Source: an uncultured Eubacteriales bacterium
Lineage (GTDB): Bacteria > Bacillota > Clostridia > Christensenellales > UBA1242
Length of the DNA stretch: 20,306 bases
Reading direction: 5' to 3'
Assembly: GCA_905187655.1 (NCBI GenBank)
Contig: CAJJIV010000008.1
Location: forward strand, 1 to 20,306
Shown here piece by piece: positions 14,042 through 20,306 of the stretch; position 1 is the stretch's first letter, and every line of letters begins with the position of its first letter. The notes under the pieces are model-generated. The model had not been told where the DNA came from. It ran no database searches and worked only from the letters and a program-made list of their open reading frames with translations. A program made the translations under genes and the position numbers.

Positions 14042-16999
14042 TTATTTAACTTTTAAACCTCGTCTAGATTTAAATATAATATAGAATAATACAAAAACGC
14101 CTACAACACCAAGACATATCAATACAATTAAAGCAACGTTTGCTTTATAGTATTTTTCAATTTGTACGGCATAAGTATTGTTATATCGGTCAGTTAAAAC
14201 AAAGGTGTAAATGCCGGTATCAGAATAGGTAAGGTCAGAATTAAGAAGATTTCCAATAGTACCAGCAATATTGCTTGACTGAGCATTTGGTTCATATGTT
14301 CCAATTGCTTTTCCATTTCGGTAAACAGTAATAAGTTTAATATCAACACCATCATAACTTTCAATACTTATCTTTTCTGTTGTCTTTCCGCCCGCTGTTC
14401 CGTTAACAAATGTTACAGAGAAAAATGATTTTTTAATGGTAAAATTAACAGTATTTGCAATTTCTATAGAGCTAGATTTAAGGTTCGTAAGTGAAGACTC
14501 TGAATTGTCGTAAAAATACAATTTTTCACCATTTACTATTTGTACTCTATAATCGCCTTCATCAACTAAGTGATAACAACTTTTTGTTGGCAAAAGAACA
14601 TATGCATTGGTTAGGGGATCTTTTTTGTATACCAATAGTTCTTCATATTCTTCATGATTATTTAAAGAGTAAGCTTGATACATATTGTCCATAATTGTAA
14701 ATTGAATAGAGTCTATTTCGTTACCATTAGCATCAGTAATATAAATATACCAAGAGCCATACATAGGAATTTTTAATTCTTCATCACGATAAAGAGAAAG
14801 AGCAATATCATTTGAAAATTCCCAGGTTTCGTTTGTCGTTGTGTTTACAAGATGAACTTTTTGTCCTTCGTTTATTTTTGCGTAGACAGTTGCATAGTTC
14901 TGGGTGATCATGTAATTAGTAATAGAGAAGGTGTTGCCGTTAATATCGGTGCTAACTACATTTAATGATGGTCCAGCAATAGAAAAATTAAATTTTAAGT
15001 AATAGTGTGAAACCGCAGAATATGCGGTATTTTTTACTTCATTTACAATGGTTTGACAATACTCGTAATTAGGAAAGACCGAAATTTCTAGGGTGTAATC
15101 ACCATTTTTTATAAATTCAATTTCTGATAATTCTTTTAAAGTATAAAAGTTGTCATATACTTTGTTGTTATAAGTTACCCTTACATAAACAGGTATGCAA
15201 CTTTCATAATACTCTTCGTCAACATAAATTTTTGGAGCGTAATCAAGAGAAAAATCAAAGTCATAATCTGATGTGATTGCAGAAACAAAAGTATCATTTT
15301 CTATTTTACCAACTTTTATGTGGTCGGTAAATTCTTTCGTTGCAATCTGACCCGATGAATTAATTTTTTTACCTGAATAAATTAAATTGAAGTTAAACGA
15401 ATAGAAAGAATTAAAGTCTTTAATAGATGCAAATTTGCCTTCTTTTCTAGTGTCGTATCTTACAACAATGTTACGAGCCACATTTAAATCGCTTCTTTCG
15501 CTATCTGGTCGCACTAAAGTAATATCATTAGAAGAGGTAGAAGAGATAAACCCACTAGAATTTAATCCGGCAAGACTATTATCTTCATAAGTGATAATAT
15601 AATCTAATTTATTCCCAGAAGTTGCAAGGGTGGTTGTATCTACATTTACATAAATTGGGCTACCATTTACAAGTGTGCTATTTAAGCAGTTTAAAATATA
15701 GTTAAAGTTGTTGTTATAATTGCTTGTAGTTAAATAAATACCAAAGTCAAGCAAATTGTTAGATGGGTTAATAGGTACAACTGTTATTATTTTAAAACAC
15801 AAAATGCTATCATTTAAAACGGTTCGCTTAGAATCTTCTAATGCAAATTTTACATTAAAGACTGAATGTTCTTTTACGTTAATAGAATACCTAAAACAAC
15901 TTTCTTCTTTCTCTAATTCATATTCTGTTTCGGTTACAAAATCGGTATTAGTATTGTTGCGTGTATTTTCCTTAATTGAAAGTGACACTAAACTAATGCA
16001 GTCTTTTTTATCGCTATCTGAAATATTTGATGCGTAGGCGGCGCCGGCACTTTTAATAGGATATACACAATCATCGCTTACTTCAATTTTTAATGAAACA
16101 GCATCATTAAACAAAAAGTAATTTCTTATATTGCCCAAAGAATCTTCGGCAAGAGTCCCAAAACTATAATTACTGTCTTCAGAACTTGTTGTAAGTTTTC
16201 CAGAATTGGTAAAGTTATTGTATTCATAGAATGAAGTTTTAAATGCGTTGTTAATTACAATTACATTAAATGAACTTGCAGTTCCTTGACCTGAGAAAAA
16301 TTCAACCTTTACTCTTCCAAAAGTATTCTCTGCAATTGTCCAGTTAAATAAATTTGTAGTTTTGTCTATGCCTGGGCTAAAGTAAGTACCATTACAAGTG
16401 AAAGAAACCCCATAAAGTTTAGTGTTAAATTTCAGCGGTTGAACAATTTCTTCAAAACCATTTCCAACGATATAATAGTCGTTGTCAATTTTTATAATTT
16501 TGTTGTCAGTGTTGCTTGATTCTACAGCTGTGAAATTTATGGCAGGTGAGAAGAAGTAATTGGTTGAATAAATTGTTTCAGAATTTTTATACTTATAAGT
16601 CACATAATAGTCGGCTGTGCGCGTAAAGTAATATTGTGCAGAACTGGTTGTGCTTGAAACAATTGAAGTGCCAAGTTCATCTTGTTCAACATCAAAAGTA
16701 ATATTACCTATTTTTTGTTTAATGCTAATATCTTCAATACCACCATTAAGGCTACCATTAAGTGAAATCACAAAATAAGATACCATTTGTGAATTGTCTG
16801 CGCCTAATGATTCAGTAAAAGTAATGGCTCCATTAGTTTCTGATTTTGATATGGCATTTGTTGCAGGTGTTGTAACTTCGGCAGATGACCCTGATGTCAT
16901 ATATTCATTACAATTAAATGGGGTAATAAGGCTCCCAAGTATAAGCAATGTTAAAACACTGCAAATTGTTAGACTTATTTTTATCCAAAAATTTTTCAT
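14042..16999 (-). CDS. large membrane-anchored extracellular protein, conjugation-associated
   Basis: 985 residues from the ATG at 16999, preceded by TTTGGAG about 9 bases upstream. An in-frame TTG at 17047 has no ribosome site. An N-terminal signal or anchor helix (about 7-26) is followed by some 920 extracellular residues rich in Ser, Thr, Asn, Tyr and beta-strand patterns. One C-terminal helix (953-976) follows, with a short basic tail KSRRGLKVK. There is no LPXTG, so anchoring is by the membrane helix. Repeated strand motifs such as FTIKKSFFSVTF, YTFVLTDRYNN and YVTYKYKNSE suggest a chain of Ig-like or similar beta domains. I do not recognise the family. Its position directly downstream of virD4 in the same direction, with two pilin candidates nearby, suggests an adhesin or extracellular component of a type IV secretion machine. 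It has its own promoter. Confidence 0.75.
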   Translation of the reverse strand: MKNFWIKISLTICSVLTLLILGSLITPFNCNEYMTSGSSAEVTTPATNAISKSETNGAITFTESLGADNSQMVSYFVISLNGSLNGGIEDISIKQKIGNITFDVEQDELGTSIVSSTTSSAQYYFTRTADYYVTYKYKNSETIYSTNYFFSPAINFTAVESSNTDNKIIKIDNDYYIVGNGFEEIVQPLKFNTKLYGVSFTCNGTYFSPGIDKTTNLFNWTIAENTFGRVKVEFFSGQGTASSFNVIVINNAFKTSFYEYNNFTNSGKLTTSSEDSNYSFGTLAEDSLGNIRNYFLFNDAVSLKIEVSDDCVYPIKSAGAAYASNISDSDKKDCISLVSLSIKENTRNNTNTDFVTETEYELEKEESCFRYSINVKEHSVFNVKFALEDSKRTVLNDSILCFKIITVVPINPSNNLLDFGIYLTTSNYNNNFNYILNCLNSTLVNGSPIYVNVDTTTLATSGNKLDYIITYEDNSLAGLNSSGFISSTSSNDITLVRPDSERSDLNVARNIVVRYDTRKEGKFASIKDFNSFYSFNFNLIYSGKKINSSGQIATKEFTDHIKVGKIENDTFVSAITSDYDFDFSLDYAPKIYVDEEYYESCIPVYVRVTYNNKVYDNFYTLKELSEIEFIKNGDYTLEISVFPNYEYCQTIVNEVKNTAYSAVSHYYLKFNFSIAGPSLNVVSTDINGNTFSITNYMITQNYATVYAKINEGQKVHLVNTTTNETWEFSNDIALSLYRDEELKIPMYGSWYIYITDANGNEIDSIQFTIMDNMYQAYSLNNHEEYEELLVYKKDPLTNAYVLLPTKSCYHLVDEGDYRVQIVNGEKLYFYDNSESSLTNLKSSSIEIANTVNFTIKKSFFSVTFVNGTAGGKTTEKISIESYDGVDIKLITVYRNGKAIGTYEPNAQSSNIAGTIGNLLNSDLTYSDTGIYTFVLTDRYNNTYAVQIEKYYKANVALIVLICLGVVGVFVLFYIIFKSRRGLKVK

Positions 17000-17063
17000 T
17001 AGATTAAACTCCAAATATATAGGTAAAATTTTTACTGCTTTCGACAATATTATGTGTATTTTA

Positions 17064-17092
17064 ATTATATAATATTAAAAAATCTTAGGCAA
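17064..17092 (-). promoter_or_regulatory. promoter of the surface-protein gene
   Basis: Minus strand TTGCCT (17092-17087), a 17-base spacer, then TATAAT (17069-17064). It lies after the virD4 terminator, so the gene has an independent transcript with a leader of about 57 bases. Confidence 0.65.
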
Positions 17093-17112
17093 ACAAAAAG
17101 GATGCATTTCAT

Positions 17113-17146
17113 AAAAAAATGCAAGAAAACTTTTTCTCGCATTTTT
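17113..17146 (-). terminator. terminator of the virD4-like gene
   Basis: On the minus strand AAAAATGCGAGAAAA (17146-17132) pairs with TTTTCTTGCATTTTT (17129-17115) with one G-T pair. It is followed by further T residues. It starts about 14 bases after the virD4 stop. Confidence 0.8.
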
Positions 17147-17160
17147 AGGTAAATTAGTAA

Positions 17161-19158
17161 TTAGCTGTTTAAAACCTTTCGGTTTCTTTCTTTTATATCA
17201 TAAAAGACTTCTTCTTCATTAAGTCTTCTTCCAGGAATATAAGGCATATCCATTTGTCCAATTTTGTAAATATTAGGAATTTTAAAATAAGGAATCATAT
17301 TAGAATTAACGGGATTATATCCAAATACTTTTACAATTATATTGCCTTGTTTCAGCTTGTCTAGATCGGAAGGGAACATAAGTGGTCGACTTTGCAGTTG
17401 TGTGCTTGTCCCAGTGCTTGAACCGCCATCTTTACTGCCTTCGTTTTTAGACTTAGAACTAACTTTAATTTGGTAGTTGCCAAGTTCTTTACTGAATGCT
17501 TCGCGAGTTTCCTGAGAAGGAGTTCCAAGGAAAATTCTGGTATTACAGTTGTCCATAACAATGTTTGCAGTGCCTTTGCCGTAAACATTTTCAAGTTGGG
17601 CATATGATTGAATAATCATATTTAAGTAAATCTTTCTTGATCTTGCAACGGTAATCATTTTTTCAAGTTTACTTACTGCTGGCATATTTGCAAATTCATC
17701 CATGATATAAAACATTGGGCGTTTTAACGATGCTGGTCTAGATTTACTTTTATCGTTGCTAACGACTTCGTTTTCACGGGCCTTTTTAACAAATTCCTTG
17801 TAACTTTGCGTTATACAAACACTTGCAAGACCATATCTTGTTTCCTTTTCGTCTGGAATCTTAATGAAAAAGGCGGTTGGTTTTTCATCAAAGGTGCTAA
17901 AATCTATTTCATTTTTACTTGTTAAGTAGCAAATACCATTATCTGAAAATAACGCAAGTTTTTGATTCAGGGTCGACATATAAGAATCTCTGGTTTGTTT
18001 TGCATTGCTGTAAACAATGTGTGAACAAAGTTGCACCGTTTTAGAAAGTGGGCTTCTGCCACTAAAATAATCTTTTACAAACTCCATATCGTTTTCTTTG
18101 TTCATTGCAATTTTATACATATTGTAAAAATTGTATCTTTCTCTTGTCATACCAAGTTGAGGATTTTCGCTATCTTCTAACATGGCAATTAAAACTGCCA
18201 TCATATAATCTCTGGCACCTTGTTCCCAGGACGCATTTTTTTGGTCGGTAATAGGGCATAGTGCTGTGGCTATATCGTTTATGTCATCAAAACATTCATC
18301 TTTAATTTTTGTTTTTTCAACTTCCACTTCAATAAAGGCATCTCTTAAACTTGCAAATGCCTTACCGTCAAATTCATACCATTCAGCATTATTTATTTCG
18401 CCTACTTTAATAAGGTCATATTGTTTAACATCATCGTTTGTATGTTTTAAAATTTCTTCTTCAAGATGTAATTGGCGTTGATAGTTGTCGAAAATGTTTT
18501 CTAGCGGATTCCACCTTAAAGAGTTGTATGGGTTCATCATGTCTAAAATTTTAACATCGTATCCAGAATTGACTAGCTTTTGACTATGATGTGTAAAAAG
18601 TTCGCCTTTAGGGTCTGTTATGAACATACAAGGTTTATTTTTTAATTGCGACAAAATTTGAATTGTAGGTTCAACAAAGCACACGCCTTTACCAACACCA
18701 GTTGTACCAACAACCAATGCGTGATAGTTGGGGGTAAAATGTATTTTAATATCATTTGACCCTTTTAAGACCGATCTAAAAGGAATGCCTTCATGAGAAA
18801 AGGAAGGAAGGGCAGACCATAAACAATTTTTAAAAGATTTGTCAAGTTCAGTCTTTTCAAGCCAGTGCACGTTTTCTAGATCATCTTGACCTTTAAGGTC
18901 TCCACTGTCACTATTTTTCTTAGAGGAAGTGAAATACAATAATAAGCAAATGATACCTATACCTAAGGTCACAACAAACCAACTGTTAGTTGTTTCATTT
19001 CCAATGTAATTAACTAGGTCATACACTGTATCGTGTGCAATAGTATGGTCGGTAAACATAGTAATAACAATTGCCATTGCGTAACAGAATGGAACTCCTA
19101 TTGCGCATATCACGATTAACGTTATTAGTGTACTTTTAAAATCAGTTTTCTTTGCCAT
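17161..19158 (-). CDS. VirD4/TraG-type conjugal coupling ATPase
   Basis: This is a type IV coupling protein. Such hexameric ATPases at the inner face of the membrane recruit DNA or protein substrates to a type IV secretion channel. Its 665 residues start with two helices (about 12-35 and 61-77). The TraG/VirD4 ATPase domain follows, with Walker A GTTGVGKG at 151-158, then TDPKGE (181-186) and Walker B MFYIMDE at 482-488 followed by FANMP. Further conserved elements are ITVARSRKIYLNMIIQSYAQL (501-521) and TRIFLGTPSQET (540-551). Walker A ends in Lys-Gly rather than Lys-Thr, which is seen in TraG-like proteins. A Ser/Gly-rich linker (569-588) precedes the C-terminus. The start ATG follows AGAGGT. 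It is divergent from the first pilin-like gene. Relaxase and channel genes are not in the window. Confidence 0.93.
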   Translation of the reverse strand: MAKKTDFKSTLITLIVICAIGVPFCYAMAIVITMFTDHTIAHDTVYDLVNYIGNETTNSWFVVTLGIGIICLLLYFTSSKKNSDSGDLKGQDDLENVHWLEKTELDKSFKNCLWSALPSFSHEGIPFRSVLKGSNDIKIHFTPNYHALVVGTTGVGKGVCFVEPTIQILSQLKNKPCMFITDPKGELFTHHSQKLVNSGYDVKILDMMNPYNSLRWNPLENIFDNYQRQLHLEEEILKHTNDDVKQYDLIKVGEINNAEWYEFDGKAFASLRDAFIEVEVEKTKIKDECFDDINDIATALCPITDQKNASWEQGARDYMMAVLIAMLEDSENPQLGMTRERYNFYNMYKIAMNKENDMEFVKDYFSGRSPLSKTVQLCSHIVYSNAKQTRDSYMSTLNQKLALFSDNGICYLTSKNEIDFSTFDEKPTAFFIKIPDEKETRYGLASVCITQSYKEFVKKARENEVVSNDKSKSRPASLKRPMFYIMDEFANMPAVSKLEKMITVARSRKIYLNMIIQSYAQLENVYGKGTANIVMDNCNTRIFLGTPSQETREAFSKELGNYQIKVSSKSKNEGSKDGGSSTGTSTQLQSRPLMFPSDLDKLKQGNIIVKVFGYNPVNSNMIPYFKIPNIYKIGQMDMPYIPGRRLNEEEVFYDIKERNRKVLNS

Positions 19159-19188
19159 ATTTACCTCTAAATAATTAAAGATTACATC

Positions 19189-19216
19189 ATTATATCATAT
19201 TTTCTTTGCATTCCAA
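19189..19216 (-). promoter_or_regulatory. promoter of the virD4-like gene
   Basis: Minus strand TTGGAA (19216-19211), a 16-base spacer, then TATAAT (19194-19189) preceded by TGA. The start codon is about 30 bases downstream. Confidence 0.6.
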
Positions 19217-19287
19217 ATAAAAAGAAGGGTTTAACTTGATTTTTAGATTTTATATTTTTTGTCAAAATTTTAAAAATTGTGTTCGTT

Positions 19288-19316
19288 TTGGTAGACTTGG
19301 AATAAAAAAATATGAT
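19288..19316 (+). promoter_or_regulatory. promoter of the first pilin-like gene
   Basis: TTGGTA (19288-19293), a 17-base spacer, then TATGAT (19311-19316), 35 bases before the ATG. It diverges from the virD4 promoter with about 70 bases between them, an interval in which I see no other element. Confidence 0.5.
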
Positions 19317-19351
19317 ATATTTACACTAAGAATAAGTAAGGGAGTTATTAA

Positions 19352-19687
19352 ATGACTACGCTACTAAACATGATTTTTAAATTTAAGTCGTTACTAGCAG
19401 ATTCTGCAAACACCACTGATGCTGATTACAATTCTTCAGTTAGTCCTATATATGAGTTTTTAGATACTTTTGGTCCATATCTTATCGGTGTGCTTACCGG
19501 TGTTGCTGTTATATATTGTGTAGTACTAGGAGTTGGGTATGCTAAGGCTGAAGAAAGCAAGGATAGAGAAGTTGCAAAAAAGAAACTTATTAGTGCAGCA
19601 ATAAGTTTTGGATTGGTTATTTTGTTAATAGTACTTTTGTATGCGTTGCGTGGCACATTTGTGGAACTTATGAATAAGAATGACTAA
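19352..19687 (+). CDS. VirB2/TrbC-like pilin candidate, copy 1
   Basis: 111 residues with two membrane helices (about 41-62 and 80-99) joined by a short charged loop, GYAKAEESKDREVAKKKL. This is the topology of VirB2/TrbC-type pilins, which are pulled from the membrane to build a conjugative pilus. The N-terminus (1-40) carries LLADSANTTDADYNSS and is not a classical cleaved signal. GGGAG lies 7 bases before the ATG. The second gene downstream shares the LLADS motif and the loop and second helix pattern, so the two are paralogues. Adjacency to the VirD4 gene supports the role. The family call rests on topology, size and context, and pilus formation is inference. Confidence 0.75.
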   Translation: MTTLLNMIFKFKSLLADSANTTDADYNSSVSPIYEFLDTFGPYLIGVLTGVAVIYCVVLGVGYAKAEESKDREVAKKKLISAAISFGLVILLIVLLYALRGTFVELMNKND

Positions 19688-19721
19688 GTTTATTAAATTG
19701 CAAATTTTTATCGTTTTTTGT

Positions 19722-19751
19722 TTGGAGTAATTAATTTTAGTGTGGTATAAT
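19722..19751 (+). promoter_or_regulatory. promoter of the second pilin-like gene
   Basis: TTGGAG (19722-19727), an 18-base spacer, then TATAAT (19746-19751) preceded by TGG. It lies between the two pilin-like genes, so the second can be made independently and probably in larger amount. Confidence 0.6.
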
Positions 19752-19785
19752 GCACTTAAGTTATAAAATTTTAGGAGGAAATTCA

Positions 19786-20118
19786 ATGAACTTTTTAAAA
19801 CTTTTAGCAGATTCAGGTATTGAAGGGGCAACCGCAGGAGTGGAAGATTTAGCAAATCAATTAAGTGGTGTTTTTAAGAATATCATGGGCGTTGTTATGC
19901 CAATAGTTTTCACCGTTGTTACTGCATTGGGTGTTTTCTTTAGCATTAAGTTGGGTATTGAATATGCAAAGACTGAAAAGACCGAGCAAAGAGAAGAAGC
20001 TAAAAAGCGTTTAATTGGCGCAATCGTTGGTTTTGGTATTGGTATAGTTGCTGCTGCAATTATGTGGTTCTTGTTCCAAAACGACACAATCGTTAACGCA
20101 CTATTCTCTACAAAATAA
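19786..20118 (+). CDS. VirB2/TrbC-like pilin candidate, copy 2
   Basis: 110 residues from the ATG at 19786, chosen because TAGGAGGAAA directly precedes it. A longer reading from 19750 would begin at the promoter -10. Two helices (about 33-58 and 77-97) flank a charged loop, EYAKTEKTEQREEAKKRL, closely matching copy 1. The N-terminus MNFLKLLADSGIEGATAGVE shares LLADS with it. It has a consensus Shine-Dalgarno, its own promoter and a strong terminator, as expected of a highly expressed structural subunit. Similar small proteins are annotated as pilin-like in integrative conjugative elements of low-GC Gram-positive bacteria and mycoplasmas. That parallel is from memory and not tested here. Confidence 0.78.
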   Translation: MNFLKLLADSGIEGATAGVEDLANQLSGVFKNIMGVVMPIVFTVVTALGVFFSIKLGIEYAKTEKTEQREEAKKRLIGAIVGFGIGIVAAAIMWFLFQNDTIVNALFSTK

Positions 20119-20149
20119 TTCAGTAGTTAAAGTATCTTTTTTTTAAATT

Positions 20150-20188
20150 CACTCTAGTCACATTATAGTGTGACTAGGGTGTTTTTTT
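20150..20188 (+). terminator. strong intrinsic terminator after the second pilin-like gene
   Basis: A 13-base-pair stem, CACTCTAGTCACA (20150-20162) with TGTGACTAGGGTG (20169-20181), including one T-G pair and a 6-base loop. It is followed directly by seven T residues. Confidence 0.9.
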
Positions 20189-20255
20189 GTTGTAAACAAA
20201 GATTATACTAACTTAAAAAAGAATATATAACAAGGTTTAAATTGTTTGGCATATA

Positions 20256-20264
20256 GGAAGTTGT
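20256..20264 (+). promoter_or_regulatory. possible -10 of the next rightward gene
   Basis: TGG-TAAAAT occurs at 20256-20264, in the AT-rich stretch after the last terminator, with no clear -35. No open frame of useful length begins before the window ends, so this is a weak hint that another transcript starts here. Confidence 0.25.
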
Positions 20265-20306
20265 ATGGTAAAATATTTTATATAAAAACTACAATATAAA
20301 ATAATT

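Noticed and set aside
14491..17072. Plus-strand open frames inside the surface-protein gene
   Set aside because: They are antisense shadows without ribosome sites, and their residue composition mirrors the minus-strand gene.
17361..17603. Second-frame open frame within the virD4-like gene
   Set aside because: It lies wholly inside the ATPase gene, which has continuous family motifs, so there is no sign of a frameshift or a nested gene.
1..20306. CRISPR array, insertion sequence, rRNA or att-type direct repeats
   Set aside because: Reading both strands showed no regularly spaced repeats, no transposase or integrase and no rRNA motifs. Short AT-rich repeats are expected at this base composition.

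Overview
The window is AT-rich, Gram-positive-type chromosomal DNA. It has strong AGGAGG-like ribosome binding sites, sigma-A promoters that mostly carry an extended -10 (TGN-TATAAT), many intrinsic terminators, a T-box leader, a spore protease gene (gpr) and a core block comEC-holA-rpsT-gpr. Together these point to an anaerobic, spore-forming-lineage member of the Clostridia, probably an uncultured gut-type genome. No species can be named from the sequence alone.

Layout. (1) Positions 1-1933, minus strand: an ABC importer operon of the nitrate/sulfonate/taurine type, ordered lipoprotein substrate-binding protein, ATPase, permease. The permease is cut by the window edge. A hairpin lies between the first two genes. 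(2) 2050-8061, plus strand: a six-helix membrane protein that looks like a degenerate CDP-alcohol phosphatidyltransferase, then a valine-type T-box leader controlling a 67-residue two-helix membrane protein, valyl-tRNA synthetase (valS) and an LTA-synthase-like membrane sulfatase-fold protein. (3) 8096-8898, minus strand: a TSCPD-domain protein and a DUF4364 winged-helix protein. (4) 9041-10078, plus strand: two unrecognised small genes, then a tRNA-Glu(CUC) on the minus strand sharing a bidirectional terminator with them. (5) 10261-14025: comEC (transmembrane part only, no metallo-beta-lactamase domain), holA, rpsT (minus) and gpr. (6) 14042-20118: a conjugation/type IV secretion-like block with a 985-residue membrane-anchored surface protein and a VirD4/TraG coupling ATPase on the minus strand. 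Divergent from these are two tandem paralogous VirB2/TrbC-like pilin candidates on the plus strand, each with its own promoter.

How parts work together. The T-box probably couples valyl-tRNA charging to valS and, by co-transcription, to a small membrane protein and an envelope polymerase-like enzyme. The right end probably continues past the window into the membrane-channel and VirB4-type parts of a secretion or conjugation machine. No relaxase, integrase, att site or insertion sequence is visible in the window, so whether it is a mobile element or a resident secretion system is open. That block and its duplicated pilins are the most interesting part of the window.
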